In this document: in pieces, positions 42,475-51,818 of the stretch
Numbering within the stretch: the stretch's first letter is position 1
How the letters are laid out: each line of letters opens with the position of its first letter
NCBI GenBank assembly: GCA_900314925.1
Contig: OMXC01000012.1
Location: 1-64,000 of the forward strand
DNA from: an uncultured Bacteroidales bacterium
Lineage (GTDB): Bacteria > Bacteroidota > Bacteroidia > Bacteroidales > P3
DNA: 64,000 nucleotides
Direction: 5' to 3'
Made by a program: the position numbers and the translations under genes
Notes under the pieces: model-generated
Database searches by the model: none
What the model was told of the DNA's origin: nothing
The model's input: only the letters and a program-made list of their open reading frames with translations

Positions 42475-42541
42475 AGTGGATAGTGGATAGTGGGTAGTTC
42501 TCGTGGTCAAGTGCTACCAACTACCCACTACCAACCAACTA
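42475..42541. repeat. Opposed heptamer arrays next to the stop of the 43934 gene
   Basis: AGTGGAT, AGTGGAT, AGTGGGT, AGTTCTC (42475-42502) and CTACCAA, CTACCCA, CTACCAA, CCAACTA (42514-42541) run in opposite sense and can form a hairpin. The right arm ends 1 nt before the TAA at 42543-42545. Confidence 0.88.
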
Positions 42542-42542
42542 C

Positions 42543-43934
42543 TTATTGCAAGAGTATCACACGATGGACATGGCCGTTGCCGACCTGTACCATATAGACC
42601 CCGGCTCCCTCCATCGTCAGACGTACCATATCGTCGGCAGCCTTGGTGCTGATCACCTGGCGCCCAACGGCGTCGAAGACGCGGATGGACTTCTGGGCAG
42701 CGCCCTTGACAATGACAGAATGTTCAGCAGCATATACCTGAACGTTGCTCAAATCAGCATCATCAATACCCACATGGGAGAAGATGGCATAGAAGTGCAG
42801 GTTCTCGTAGACATAGACCACACGGACGGCGTTGGTGTCGCCGTCGTCCCAACGGATGAAGCTATAACCACTGTCAGGTATGGCGATAATCGTTGCCGGC
42901 AAACCATACTCATAATCGCCGGAGCCTTGAACAGTACCACCATGAGAAGCTGACACACTAAGATGCATTATGTCAAGAGCTGTGGCCGCATAGATAGTTG
43001 TGTCTCCCTCTACGCGGAACGACCATGGGTTCTCCGTGCTTAGGGTATCGCCATCAGCATTGAGCCAGGCGACGAAATGGCGAAACTCCATGCCCGTAGC
43101 TCTTAGCGTCACACTGTCGCCAAAGTGGTACGAGCCATCGCCGTAGACATTCACATAATCGCCCACCACGGTGACATTGTAGGATTCCTTGATACACACT
43201 GCATGCGCCTCAGTGTGGGCGGTGATATGCATACCGAGAGGATTGGTGTAGTAGACGCCACCACCGCTTACACGGTTGACAACAACCTCCTCCTCATAGT
43301 GATAAAGAGAATCCCATATCTCGTGCTCTACACCGTCAACATCAACATAAGTGGAGTCAATCCATGTTCTGTCGAGAACCAATACAGAATTCACAATAGT
43401 GTCAAGTCTGTAGGTATTCACTTCCCAGTAGACGAAACGATAATGGCTGTCAGGCGTAACGGTGAGCGTGATGCTGTCATTATATTCAGCCTGCATAGGC
43501 TGCACCTGCACATTTCCAGGAGTGCCCTCTATATCCACAGCCACGGTACCGTCTGTCGCCGAGGTGAAAAGGTCGAGGAATCTACGGCCGAAAGAAGCGG
43601 TGATAGTGGTATCGTTGGTGACGACAAACGAGACACTGTCGATATTGTCATTAGCGCCGTTGAAGCCGACAAACACACAGTTGGCATTGGCATAGGCATG
43701 GAGTGTAACGGTGTCGCCGTGGCCGTAGACACCGGCACCGGTCACATAGCCCATCGTCGTGGCGTTGACCTGAACGGTGACCGTATGGACATCAGCGATA
43801 TCCATGGCGTCGCTTGTGCTGACGGCGTCATCGACAGCGCAGAAAGACACTTCCCCAAGACTCCCGAAGCATATCGTCGGCAGCATGACAGCAAACAGAC
43901 AGCAGCATAACCTGATATATCGTTTCATTTGCAT
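42543..43934 (-). CDS. Secreted InlB-like repeat protein with T9SS C-terminal domain
   Basis: About 463 residues from the ATG at 43934 (MQMKRYIRLCCCLFAVMLPTICFG signal peptide); an alternative ATG is two codons later. It contains four or five ~70-residue bacterial-repeat (Flg_new_2/InlB B-repeat-like) units, with GYVTGAGVYGHGDTVTLHAYAN, NDSITLTVTPDSHYRFVYW, GDGSYHFGDSVTLRA, and GSGDYEYGLPATIIAIPDSGYSFIRWDDGD. A T9SS sorting domain of about 70 residues ends the protein (VGRQVISTKAADD, GVYMVQVGNGHVHRVILLQ). The repeat type is shared with the 1650-residue protein downstream of it. It is probably an adhesin or surface protein. Confidence 0.8.
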   Translation of the reverse strand: MQMKRYIRLCCCLFAVMLPTICFGSLGEVSFCAVDDAVSTSDAMDIADVHTVTVQVNATTMGYVTGAGVYGHGDTVTLHAYANANCVFVGFNGANDNIDSVSFVVTNDTTITASFGRRFLDLFTSATDGTVAVDIEGTPGNVQVQPMQAEYNDSITLTVTPDSHYRFVYWEVNTYRLDTIVNSVLVLDRTWIDSTYVDVDGVEHEIWDSLYHYEEEVVVNRVSGGGVYYTNPLGMHITAHTEAHAVCIKESYNVTVVGDYVNVYGDGSYHFGDSVTLRATGMEFRHFVAWLNADGDTLSTENPWSFRVEGDTTIYAATALDIMHLSVSASHGGTVQGSGDYEYGLPATIIAIPDSGYSFIRWDDGDTNAVRVVYVYENLHFYAIFSHVGIDDADLSNVQVYAAEHSVIVKGAAQKSIRVFDAVGRQVISTKAADDMVRLTMEGAGVYMVQVGNGHVHRVILLQ

Positions 43935-44225
43935 TGCGTTATGTTTATCATTAATAAAAGGCAACGTTTCGGCTGCAAAAATACTACTTTTTTTCCATAT
44001 AGAGCATAAAATATATTACCACCGGTATTATACAGCAGCTTACACGCTGATTATATGACACTTCCTACCGTAGCAGCACATCTTGCCATACCACAATCAC
44101 AATGCCTGCCACACAACTGACAACACCCAATATCACTGTGCACCACCTGTTTCATATCATCCTATAAAACACTCCGGGGCGGCCAGAAGGCCGCCCCGGA
44201 GCATTATCATGTGTGATGTCGTCTA
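43935..44225. other. Spacer with rnpB-like promoter copy and terminator
   Basis: Minus-strand TATTTTTG (43976-43983) and the TATATGGAAAA stretch match the rnpB promoter region at 39209-39246. The match resumes weakly at about 44045-44070, corresponding to 39289-39310. A terminator lies at 44172-44201. No gene is seen. Confidence 0.7.
44172..44201 (-). terminator. Strong terminator after the 1650-residue protein gene
   Basis: A perfect 13-bp stem CTCCGGGGCGGCC / GGCCGCCCCGGAG with a 4-nt loop is followed on the minus strand by TGTTTTAT. Confidence 0.88.
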
Positions 44226-47200
44226 TTAGCGAACCACGACCACGCGCTGGGTCATCACGTTGCCCACGCGGACGAGGTAGGAGCCGGAGAGCGGCACGCT
44301 GAAGTAAATCTTCTGGTCGGGGCTGATGCGGCTCTCGAGAGCGCGGCCGGCAACATCGTAGAGCGTCACGGTGTAGTCGCCGGTGTTCTCGACAACGATC
44401 TGGTCGTTCTCCACAGACACTTTGATGTTTGATACTATAGCATCGCGGAGTTCAGGCATCCAGCGGTTGGAGACTGTGTCGGCAGTGTAGGGACGGCTGT
44501 AATAGTTGTAGTCGTCATCGTTGGAGCACTCCACGCGCTTACTCATCAGGGCGGTGATAACCACGTCGCGGTTCCAGTCGCCGTAGGTGATGGTATAGGG
44601 GTTCTCGCGCGAAATAGTGTCGCCGTTCTCGTCGGCCCAACCCATGAAGGCCCATTCAGCGAGAGGCTGGTTGACCACGAGGGTGGCCTGGCTGGTGGGA
44701 TCGTCGTCGACAGAGGCTATCGGGCGCACCTCGGTGACATCATAAGTGTGGCCGGAGATAGTAGCCTCGCCGACTTTGTAGACAACGCCGTATTCGCCAG
44801 AGGCGGGGACGCCGGCTTCTTCGGCACCGTTCTCAAGCAGCACGGTGATGGTCCAGTCGACGGGTATCGGCTCGAAGTAAGCGGTATAATGCGGAGCGTT
44901 GCCATAGACGCTGAAGAAGTTCAGCTGACGGTCCTGGTCGGTGTTGCCGTCGTTCCAGCGCACGAAGCGGTAGCCGGTCTCGGGCAGAGCATGAATCCAT
45001 ATCTCGTCAGTATAGCGGAATCCCTCATAGATGGTGTTGGCATGCACAGCTTCCTCTGTCACGGGGAATGACATATTACCCATAGTGTAGTGGGTCTCGT
45101 CGCCGGTCCAAGTGTAGGCCTTACCCATAGTGGCATCGTCGGTGGCGACGCTGACGGTGGCGGTGAGGTTGTTCAACTCAGAGGGCTTCGGGGTCATCCA
45201 GTTGAAGGTCAGGTTGTCGAGGGCGGCGGCCACAGCGGCGGGGGCATCGTCGGAGTTGAGGTTCCAGAAGATAGCCAGACGGTACCACTTCTCGGCCGGG
45301 ATCTCGAAGAGACGGTAGGCGTCCTTCCAGGCGCCGTTGCCGTTGAGTTCGTCAATCACCAGCGGATAGGCACCGGCATGGGGGTCGAGATGCATATAGG
45401 CATCGTCGGCCTCGCCATCCTCGATGGGGATAAGGGCGATGGTCACGTTGTGATCCTCGATGTCGTTGATGAGGTAGTTGAAGCTGAAGCGGTAGACGCC
45501 GTCGTGGAGCTTCATCTCGGTGTAGACGTAAGGCTCGCTGCCGAGGTTATAGTTGCAGTTGGCGCCGTCGTCCTTGGTGACATAGAGGCTGTGGGTACCG
45601 TAGCTGGTGTGTGCAACAGCGTCGCCGACTACCCACTCGTTGTCGCCCTCGCCGATGTTGAACCACTCAAGGGCGGCGTTGCCGGCCTCGAAGCTGTAGG
45701 TCTTGTCGGTGACAGGCTCGGTGGCGTAGCTGCGGTTGAAGATGGCGCTGAGGGTCATGTCCTCGGTGATGGTGATGTCGCGGTCGGGCGACATAGCGCC
45801 GTCGCTCCAGCTCACGAACTGGTAGATACCTGCTGTGGCCTGAGCGGTGATGTGGTAGGTGTATTCGGTGCTGCCGCAGTCGGGGGTGCTGGTGATAGCC
45901 ACAGTACCGCCGACGCGCTGCACGAGGGTCAGCACGGGCACACCGGCGCCGACGATGTTGGTGAAGCCGTTCCAGTTGGTGGTGGCGGTGTAGGCGCAAG
46001 GCACCTCGACCACAACGTTATCCTTGGTTACATTGATGAAGGCATCCTCGTCGACGGTGATGGCGCTGGGGTCACCCTCGAGGACGATGCGGCGCAGGCT
46101 GCTCATGCGGCCGAAGGCGGCGCTGTCGATGGTGGTGACGGTGGCGGGGATGGTGATGGACTCAATGTTGGTGTTCTGGTAGAAGGCAAAGGCGTGGACG
46201 GTGGTGACGCCGCTGGGGATGACCAGGTTGGTGAGCAGGTTGCCGTTCACGGCGAGGCTGTGCGAGCGTGCGGCGGGGTTGGCCAGCATGTTGGCGAACT
46301 CGATGTTCATCCACTGGTCAATCGTGCCGTTGAAGTTCACCTGAGCTATGTTGCTGCTGCTGCGGAAGCAGTCGGTGCCGAAGCTGGTGACGCCGCCGTT
46401 AATGGTGACCACGCGGAGGTTGCTGTTGCCCATGAAGGCCTGGTTGCCGACGGTGGTGAGGGCAGCGGGGAGCTCCACGCTGTAGAGGTTGCGGCAGCCG
46501 TAGAAGGCGCTGTTGCCGATGGTCTGCACCGTGGCGGGGATATTGATGCTCTGCAGCGAGCTGCAGTTGTAGAACATCTCGTTGGGGATAGCCGTGAGGT
46601 TGTTCGAGAGAGTCACACCCTGGAGGGCTGTGCAGCCGTAGAAGGCGTCGGAGCCGAAGGAGGTGACGTTGGAGACGTCGATGTTAGCCAGCGAGGTGCA
46701 GCCTGCGAAGGCATAGTCGCCGATAGTGGTGACTGTGGGCACCAGGTTGAGAGTCTCTAGGCTTGTGCAGCCCTGGAAGGCGGCGGGTGCGATCTCCTGG
46801 ACAGCGCCGTTGTGGAGCACGGGGATGCTGATGGAGGTGACGCGGCGGCGGTAGTCTTCCTTCACGCCGGTGACGATGGTGCTGTCGGTGTTATACTCGA
46901 GGTAGTCGACGTTGCCGTCGATGGCGGGAGCGTAGAACCAGGCGTGGACGGTGACGTTGGCCGTCGGGGTGAAGGTCAGGTTGGTCTGGCCCATAGCACC
47001 CATAGGAGCGCCGTCGATAATCCAGCCCCAGAACTGGTAGTTGGTGTTAGTCACCGAGGCGGTGAGTGTCAGCGGTGTGCCGGCAGGCCACTCGCCGATG
47101 TTGTCGATAGGCGACACCTCGCCGACGGTGTTGTTGGGGTGCTTCACGATGGTGACGGTCACGTTACCCTGCTCGCGGAAGACGGCCTTCACGGTGGTGT

Positions 47201-49178
47201 TGGAGGTGACGACCCACTCCAGGTGTGTGTCGGTACGCTCCACTGTGCCTGCGCTGGTGGTGATGACCCACTTCTGGAAGGTCCAGTCGCCTGTGCCTTC
47301 GGCGTCGAAGGTCACGGTGCGGTTCTCAAGCACGTTCTGGTTGAGGCCTGGGCAGTTGGGGAGGCTCGAGGTCACGAGGCCTGTGCCTTCCTGCTCGATG
47401 GTCACGTCGAAGTACTGGGCCATGCGCTGCAGCACGGCGGTGAGGTTCATATTGGCGCTGATGGCGTCGACATGGTAGGGGTTGTCGGTGCTGACGTCGG
47501 CGCTCGTGGTGGTGTTAATCCACTTCTCGAAGGTGTAGGCGGCCTGGTCGTAGTTGACCTCGATGTCGAAGGCTTCGCCCTCGACATGTTGGCCGGCACC
47601 GGTGAAGGTGACACCCTGGGCCTCGCCGGGGGTGTAGATGAGGGTGACGTTGTAGAGGGGCTTGTACATAGCCTCGATGGTCACGTCGGCGTTGAGGGTG
47701 CCCTCATAAGGGACGGTGACGTTGGCGGGGTCCTCGACACCGTCGATGCTCCAGTGCGAGAACACGTAGCCGGAGCGGTCGTTGGGGGTGACACGGTAGA
47801 AGGTGCCGTGCTCGTAGCGGCCTGCGTGGGCCGTAGTGTTGGTGTAGCTGAGGGTGGCGTTGGTGAGTGTGATGGTGTGGGTAGCCACGAAGTTGGCCAC
47901 TATGTCGGTGTAGTTGCGACGAACATTATTAATAGTATAAGGGGTGGTGTTGCCACTCAGGCCCGTGCCGCTCCATCCAGTGAAGAAGAAGCCGGGGTTG
48001 GCTGTGGCAGTGAGGGTGATGCTGCCGCCGTCATCCACGGTGGTGGAGGCAGGGCTCACGGAGCCGGCGCCGGTGGGGTTGACGTTGGCGGTGACGGTCC
48101 AGGGCTCGTGGCGGAACTTAGCCGTCAGCGTGCGGTCGCGCATCACGGGGTTGACGGTATAGGAGAGCTCGGTGGTGAGCTGGTGGTCGTTCTCGTCGTA
48201 CCAGCCGAGGAAGTCGTAACCTGCAGCTGCTGTGGTGCTGAAGGTGAACGAAGTGTTCACGCGGGGGTTAGACGTGGGGTTGGGGCTTATGGAGGCGGCG
48301 CCAGCTGCGGGGTTGGCGACAGCCGTCATGGTGTAGGTGTTGTTGGCATTCTCGAAGTGAGCGGTGTAGGTGTTGTTGCCCGAGTTGTCGGGGAGGTTAA
48401 ATGTGTAGGTAGCATCTATACTCAGGAGGTCATCACCAAGGAACCAACCGGTGAAGGTATAGTTCGTGGGGTCGAGTTCTGTGGCGATAAGTGTTAACGG
48501 CTGACGCTCCGTGATGGTGAGCGTAGTGCCGGTTTCATCGGCGCCGTTTTTCAACAGCACCGAGCCGTGCGTCGGGTCGTTGGAGGCCACGCTGATGGTA
48601 CGATCCTGCGGGATATAGGCAAAAACAGCATCAACAGTCACATCGCTGTGCATAGGCTGCAGTGTGTAGTTGTTGGCATTGCCAGCGACAGTGACACCGC
48701 CTATTTCCCAATGGTCAATAGTGTAGGGAGACTCATAATGAGCAGTTAGCGTCGGCGACTCATTCTCAAGCTTTATGCCTGCACCCGTTACACTGCAAAA
48801 AGCGGAATACTCGACAGGAAGTACATTCACGCTCAAATTATGACGTATTGTTTGGTTACCAAGGAATACATAAACCTCAGTATTTCCGTTTACAACAACA
48901 TCACATGTGTTTGTTTCGCCGGCAATCATATTAAAGTCACCATCATACCACTCCCTAACCTCTTTACCAGATATGGGGGTAACTGTCAATGTTACTACTG
49001 ATCCGTTGGCGAAGGTGCCCTCATTTCCTGACACAGTACCCCACAACACATCATTCCACTCCATGTCGTATTGATGGACAGTAATTGTATACTGAGCATC
49101 TGCAAAAATGAACGACATTAACGCTATCGCCACCAAATAGAATCGGCGAAGTCCTCTGAGAGATAACAAGTGTTTCAT
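44226..49178 (-). CDS. Giant secreted protein: InlB-like repeats, BspA-like LRRs, T9SS tail
   Basis: 1650 residues from the ATG at 49178 (MKHLLSLRGLRRFYLVAIALMSFIFADAQ signal peptide). Residues about 30-760 contain many ~70-residue bacterial-repeat units (GYDFLGWYDENDHQLT, GFFFTGWSGTGLSG, YTFEKWINTTTS). Residues about 770-1060 form a BspA-type LRR_5 block (TIGDYAFAGCTSLANI, IGNSAFYGCRNLYSVELP). Two more bacterial repeats, a jelly-roll-like region and InlB-like units follow. The last ~85 residues are a T9SS domain ending in a VGNVMTQRVVVVR-type strand. Probably a surface adhesin or matrix protein. It lies 31 nt after the fimbrillin-like lipoprotein gene. Confidence 0.85.
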   Translation of the reverse strand: MKHLLSLRGLRRFYLVAIALMSFIFADAQYTITVHQYDMEWNDVLWGTVSGNEGTFANGSVVTLTVTPISGKEVREWYDGDFNMIAGETNTCDVVVNGNTEVYVFLGNQTIRHNLSVNVLPVEYSAFCSVTGAGIKLENESPTLTAHYESPYTIDHWEIGGVTVAGNANNYTLQPMHSDVTVDAVFAYIPQDRTISVASNDPTHGSVLLKNGADETGTTLTITERQPLTLIATELDPTNYTFTGWFLGDDLLSIDATYTFNLPDNSGNNTYTAHFENANNTYTMTAVANPAAGAASISPNPTSNPRVNTSFTFSTTAAAGYDFLGWYDENDHQLTTELSYTVNPVMRDRTLTAKFRHEPWTVTANVNPTGAGSVSPASTTVDDGGSITLTATANPGFFFTGWSGTGLSGNTTPYTINNVRRNYTDIVANFVATHTITLTNATLSYTNTTAHAGRYEHGTFYRVTPNDRSGYVFSHWSIDGVEDPANVTVPYEGTLNADVTIEAMYKPLYNVTLIYTPGEAQGVTFTGAGQHVEGEAFDIEVNYDQAAYTFEKWINTTTSADVSTDNPYHVDAISANMNLTAVLQRMAQYFDVTIEQEGTGLVTSSLPNCPGLNQNVLENRTVTFDAEGTGDWTFQKWVITTSAGTVERTDTHLEWVVTSNTTVKAVFREQGNVTVTIVKHPNNTVGEVSPIDNIGEWPAGTPLTLTASVTNTNYQFWGWIIDGAPMGAMGQTNLTFTPTANVTVHAWFYAPAIDGNVDYLEYNTDSTIVTGVKEDYRRRVTSISIPVLHNGAVQEIAPAAFQGCTSLETLNLVPTVTTIGDYAFAGCTSLANIDVSNVTSFGSDAFYGCTALQGVTLSNNLTAIPNEMFYNCSSLQSINIPATVQTIGNSAFYGCRNLYSVELPAALTTVGNQAFMGNSNLRVVTINGGVTSFGTDCFRSSSNIAQVNFNGTIDQWMNIEFANMLANPAARSHSLAVNGNLLTNLVIPSGVTTVHAFAFYQNTNIESITIPATVTTIDSAAFGRMSSLRRIVLEGDPSAITVDEDAFINVTKDNVVVEVPCAYTATTNWNGFTNIVGAGVPVLTLVQRVGGTVAITSTPDCGSTEYTYHITAQATAGIYQFVSWSDGAMSPDRDITITEDMTLSAIFNRSYATEPVTDKTYSFEAGNAALEWFNIGEGDNEWVVGDAVAHTSYGTHSLYVTKDDGANCNYNLGSEPYVYTEMKLHDGVYRFSFNYLINDIEDHNVTIALIPIEDGEADDAYMHLDPHAGAYPLVIDELNGNGAWKDAYRLFEIPAEKWYRLAIFWNLNSDDAPAAVAAALDNLTFNWMTPKPSELNNLTATVSVATDDATMGKAYTWTGDETHYTMGNMSFPVTEEAVHANTIYEGFRYTDEIWIHALPETGYRFVRWNDGNTDQDRQLNFFSVYGNAPHYTAYFEPIPVDWTITVLLENGAEEAGVPASGEYGVVYKVGEATISGHTYDVTEVRPIASVDDDPTSQATLVVNQPLAEWAFMGWADENGDTISRENPYTITYGDWNRDVVITALMSKRVECSNDDDYNYYSRPYTADTVSNRWMPELRDAIVSNIKVSVENDQIVVENTGDYTVTLYDVAGRALESRISPDQKIYFSVPLSGSYLVRVGNVMTQRVVVVR

Positions 49179-49209
49179 ATACTCTTTTTTTAGATTTATG
49201 GTCTTTATA

Positions 49210-50916
49210 TTATTTTTTTGACTCAGCTCTAGCCACAAGTCTTACAGCGCAACCATGAGAAAGTGTCTTCGCGATCACCTCCACCGATCCCGCTGTTATT
49301 TTCAACGCATAAGATGATCCTGCATTATTTCCTGTCGATGTCCAATAATACCCCTCATCTTGACCAGTGACATTATTACCATTTCGGTAAAATGTCACCG
49401 GCAGGAAAACAGCACCAGCATTTTCGAGTGTAGACCACTGGGAAGCATTATAATTATTCAATGTATAGCCGCTAAAGCCAGAAGTAAACGAAGCTCCTTC
49501 CGGCATAGACCAACCGTAACCTGTCTCTGTTAAGTCGGGCAGCAGCACCAGGCCTTTGTGAGACATACCGTCAATCGTGATTGTTGCGAGACCAGCTTTA
49601 TTGTCGCGGCCAATCAGATACTCCCACTCAGCCTTGGTCAATGTGCTCCATGGAATATCAGTCACCGTGGTTGCACCATATATAATTCCGGGATTTGCAT
49701 AGTTAAATACACCCCAGTCATAGTCGGTACCTGCAATATCGCCATTAACATACTGAGTCGGTACGGTTGATGACATATTAGGATGCTTGGAATTATTACC
49801 GCTTGTGCCATAGCCCAACAAATCAACCCAAACACCCAATCCTATGGATGCATTATCACTTTTAAGCGCCGCAATCTGACTTGGCGCAAACTGCCATTTA
49901 TTACGCTGCGACAGGCCAGCCACATATCTTTGGCCCTGAAGGTTGCCAGCGGAAAAAGCCACAAAATTGCCACTGCCATTCACATAGAAGAGACTCTTGG
50001 TGTATCCTTCTGCAGTAAACGGCGTAGACCTTTCTGTACCAACGGTATAGACACGACCTTTCTCCATCGTCACCTGACCTGATGTTCTGTATCTAATTGT
50101 TTCGCTGCCGTTATTCCATTCCAGATACAGAGTGGTGGTCACACTGGAGCCTGTTATGGGGATAGCCACATACCAGTAGTCATCTTCACCAGCATCAGTG
50201 TTACTATGGCGCATGTAGAGGAACTCACCGGCACCACCGGCGGTAACACCGGTCAGGTAGTCGCTGTTGCCAGAAACCGTAAGTGTGTTGGTGGAGGCAT
50301 TTATCGTACCTTTCTTGGGAACCCTATCGGCCTCAAAACCAACTTTCACGTAATTGTAGTTATTACCAGCACCCTGCGTGTTAAGGCGGAGGATAGCACA
50401 TGCCGGAGTGAGCGTGAGAACGGTACGACCAGCGTTGGTTTCGGTGTTACCGGAAAGGATTATCTTATCGTAGGCGTCATCCCCACGAATCGAGTTGATA
50501 TTAAAAGTGTAGGCGGGACCTGAACCTGAAATAGTGGAGTAATCTTTGAATCCATCGACATAAACTGCATAAAACACACTACCAGTCAACTCTTCATCAC
50601 ATTGTGCATACCAACCATTTTCGGTGACAGCGGGAGACTGGCCGTCGCTGGTAGTCCTATACTTCACAACAAAATCCTTATAAACACCACTCTCATTACA
50701 GATTCTCACCTTGTCGCCATCCTCATAAATGAGTTTCGACGGGTCACCGTAGTTGAGATAGACCTTCGAGTTATTGTTGTCGGTAAAAGGCGATGACTTC
50801 AACATGAAGAGGTTTGAGGTAACTTCCGGACGCATCAGCTGATCATCCTCTTTGCGGCATGCCGTAATCAAAAGCAGCGCCAGGCAAGCAAATAAAGCAA
50901 TACGAATGTTCTTCAT
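49210..50916 (-). CDS. Fimbrillin-like lipoprotein
   Basis: 568 residues from the ATG at 50916 (MKNIRIALFACLALLLITACRK, lipidated Cys about 20). The N-terminal half is a Mfa-like/fimbrillin family beta sandwich (VYLNYGDPSKLIYEDGDKVRI, VLTLTPACAILRLNTQGAGN, MRHSNTDAGEDDYWYVAIPITG). The C-terminal half looks like a FISUMP/SUMF-related module (KLFSVGN-like opening FYVNGSGNFVAFSAGNLQGQRY, GYYWTSTGNNAGSSYALKI, HGCAVRLVA). Likely surface-exposed. Overlapping frames link it to the small upstream gene and the giant downstream gene. Confidence 0.8.
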   Translation of the reverse strand: MKNIRIALFACLALLLITACRKEDDQLMRPEVTSNLFMLKSSPFTDNNNSKVYLNYGDPSKLIYEDGDKVRICNESGVYKDFVVKYRTTSDGQSPAVTENGWYAQCDEELTGSVFYAVYVDGFKDYSTISGSGPAYTFNINSIRGDDAYDKIILSGNTETNAGRTVLTLTPACAILRLNTQGAGNNYNYVKVGFEADRVPKKGTINASTNTLTVSGNSDYLTGVTAGGAGEFLYMRHSNTDAGEDDYWYVAIPITGSSVTTTLYLEWNNGSETIRYRTSGQVTMEKGRVYTVGTERSTPFTAEGYTKSLFYVNGSGNFVAFSAGNLQGQRYVAGLSQRNKWQFAPSQIAALKSDNASIGLGVWVDLLGYGTSGNNSKHPNMSSTVPTQYVNGDIAGTDYDWGVFNYANPGIIYGATTVTDIPWSTLTKAEWEYLIGRDNKAGLATITIDGMSHKGLVLLPDLTETGYGWSMPEGASFTSGFSGYTLNNYNASQWSTLENAGAVFLPVTFYRNGNNVTGQDEGYYWTSTGNNAGSSYALKITAGSVEVIAKTLSHGCAVRLVARAESKK

Positions 50917-50954
50917 CAGTATTATCCTTTCTGTTTTACTGTTAGACCTATAGA

Positions 50955-51221
50955 TTAAAACCAACCTCCGTCGGCATACTGCCAGGAACTGCCGCTACCG
51001 GCATTAGTATGGTCATCGTTACCACCCATCTCGGCAGCCACGACACGGCCGTCATCAACTATACCCATCTGCTGCTCGGCAACTTGTTGGTCGATGAAAC
51101 CCTGAATAGCCTGCTGGGAGTTGATGATCAAATTGTCACCCGAATCGGCGTAGCCTCGTTCGGTTTTGAACTCTACAACCGTCAAAAGTGGCGTGATGTA
51201 AGTGTTTTTTTCTTTTTTCAT
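50955..51221 (-). CDS. Small conserved-type protein upstream of fimbrillin-like gene
   Basis: An 88-residue protein (MKKEKNTYITPLLTVVEFKTERGYADSG). The pattern K-x-Y-x-x-P followed by a hydrophobic strand, FxTERGYA and a glycine-rich tail is typical of small Bacteroidota proteins encoded just upstream of fimbrillin-like lipoproteins. There is no signal peptide. A -7 box TATCTTTG lies at 51326-51333. Function unknown. Confidence 0.65.
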   Translation of the reverse strand: MKKEKNTYITPLLTVVEFKTERGYADSGDNLIINSQQAIQGFIDQQVAEQQMGIVDDGRVVAAEMGGNDDHTNAGSGSSWQYADGGWF

Positions 51222-51325
51222 ATCTTGTAATTGTCTTTTTGTTTCTTATCAAATTTCCATAACCAATTGTACCATAACACATTACGACACAACGCCATAC
51301 TGTATTGGGCACAATCTTTTACGTG

Positions 51326-51333
51326 CAAAGATA
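51326..51333 (-). promoter_or_regulatory. -7 box of the fimbrillin-like operon
   Basis: TATCTTTGC on the minus strand, 105 nt upstream of the 51221 start codon; no good -33 TTTG at the usual distance. Confidence 0.5.
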
Positions 51334-51435
51334 GCAAAAAAAACTGACGTAAAAGTTAAAAATAAATAAATAAATATAAACACACTATCAACCGCGCCCC
51401 CGAACGGCGAACTTAGAAAATTGAGAATTGAGGAT

Positions 51436-51477
51436 AGTGGTCAGTGGATAGTGGTCAGTGGATAGTGACTAGTGGAT
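51436..51477. repeat. Heptamer array AGTGGTC/AGTGGAT x6
   Basis: Six units alternate AGTGGTC and AGTGGAT (with one AGTGACT), suggesting duplication of a 14-bp pair. The same unit occurs at 42475-42488. Confidence 0.92.
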
Positions 51478-51502
51478 AGGGGGCGGTTGATGGGGTCTTA
51501 TG

Positions 51503-51545
51503 GCCGTCTTGTAGCCGTCTTGTAGCCGTTTAGTAGCCATTTAGA
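51503..51545. repeat. 11-bp-period array (GCCGTCTTGTA)
   Basis: GCCGTCTTGTA twice, then GCCGTTTAGTA and GCCATTTAGAG, head to tail. This is the fourth 11-bp-period locus in the window. Confidence 0.8.
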
Positions 51546-51648
51546 GGGTGTTTAGTCAGTAAAAATGGGCTAAAGCGGATTATCACTATTGGTAATGGCT
51601 GTATAACAAGATGTTACGGATGCATAATGTATAGATGGTTGGTATGGA

Positions 51649-51809
51649 GTGGGACAGTGGACAGTTGGGACAGTTAAAAAATACGGTATGCAAAGGTCAA
51701 AAAAAAATTCTATATCTATATATTTATATATATAAATATATAGATATAGAGGTATAATTACGAGTTGTATGGCTTAAAAACCAACTGTCCCAACTGTCCA
51801 CTGTCCCAC
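51649..51809. repeat. Nested palindrome: 27-bp heptamer arms around a 42-bp AT palindrome
   Basis: 51649-51675 is the exact reverse complement of 51783-51809 (GTGGGACAGTGGACAG-type heptamers). Between them 51709-51750 is a 42-bp perfect palindrome of A/T-rich sequence (TCTATATCTATA...). It lies 9 nt downstream of the rho stop codon. Confidence 0.93.
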
Positions 51810-51818
51810 TGGGTAGGG

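Larger units (their letters stand above)
51222..51818. other. Repeat-rich spacer between rho and the fimbrillin-like operon
   Basis: It holds the promoter -7 box (51326-51333), a heptamer array (51436-51477), an 11-bp-period array (51503-51545), a 27-bp inverted repeat (51649-51675 / 51783-51809) and a 42-bp perfect palindrome (51709-51750). No gene is seen. Confidence 0.85.

Noticed and set aside
45090..48497. Long plus-strand open frames (556 and 561 codons) antisense to the giant T9SS gene
   Set aside because: Gly/Val/Ala/His-rich composition is the mirror of the GC-rich repeat gene on the minus strand; no start context or domains.
51709..51750. AT palindrome as a rho-independent terminator for rho
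   Set aside because: The stem is AT-only and about 70-110 nt after the stop, with no GC stem plus T-run; a terminator role is not supported by sequence alone.
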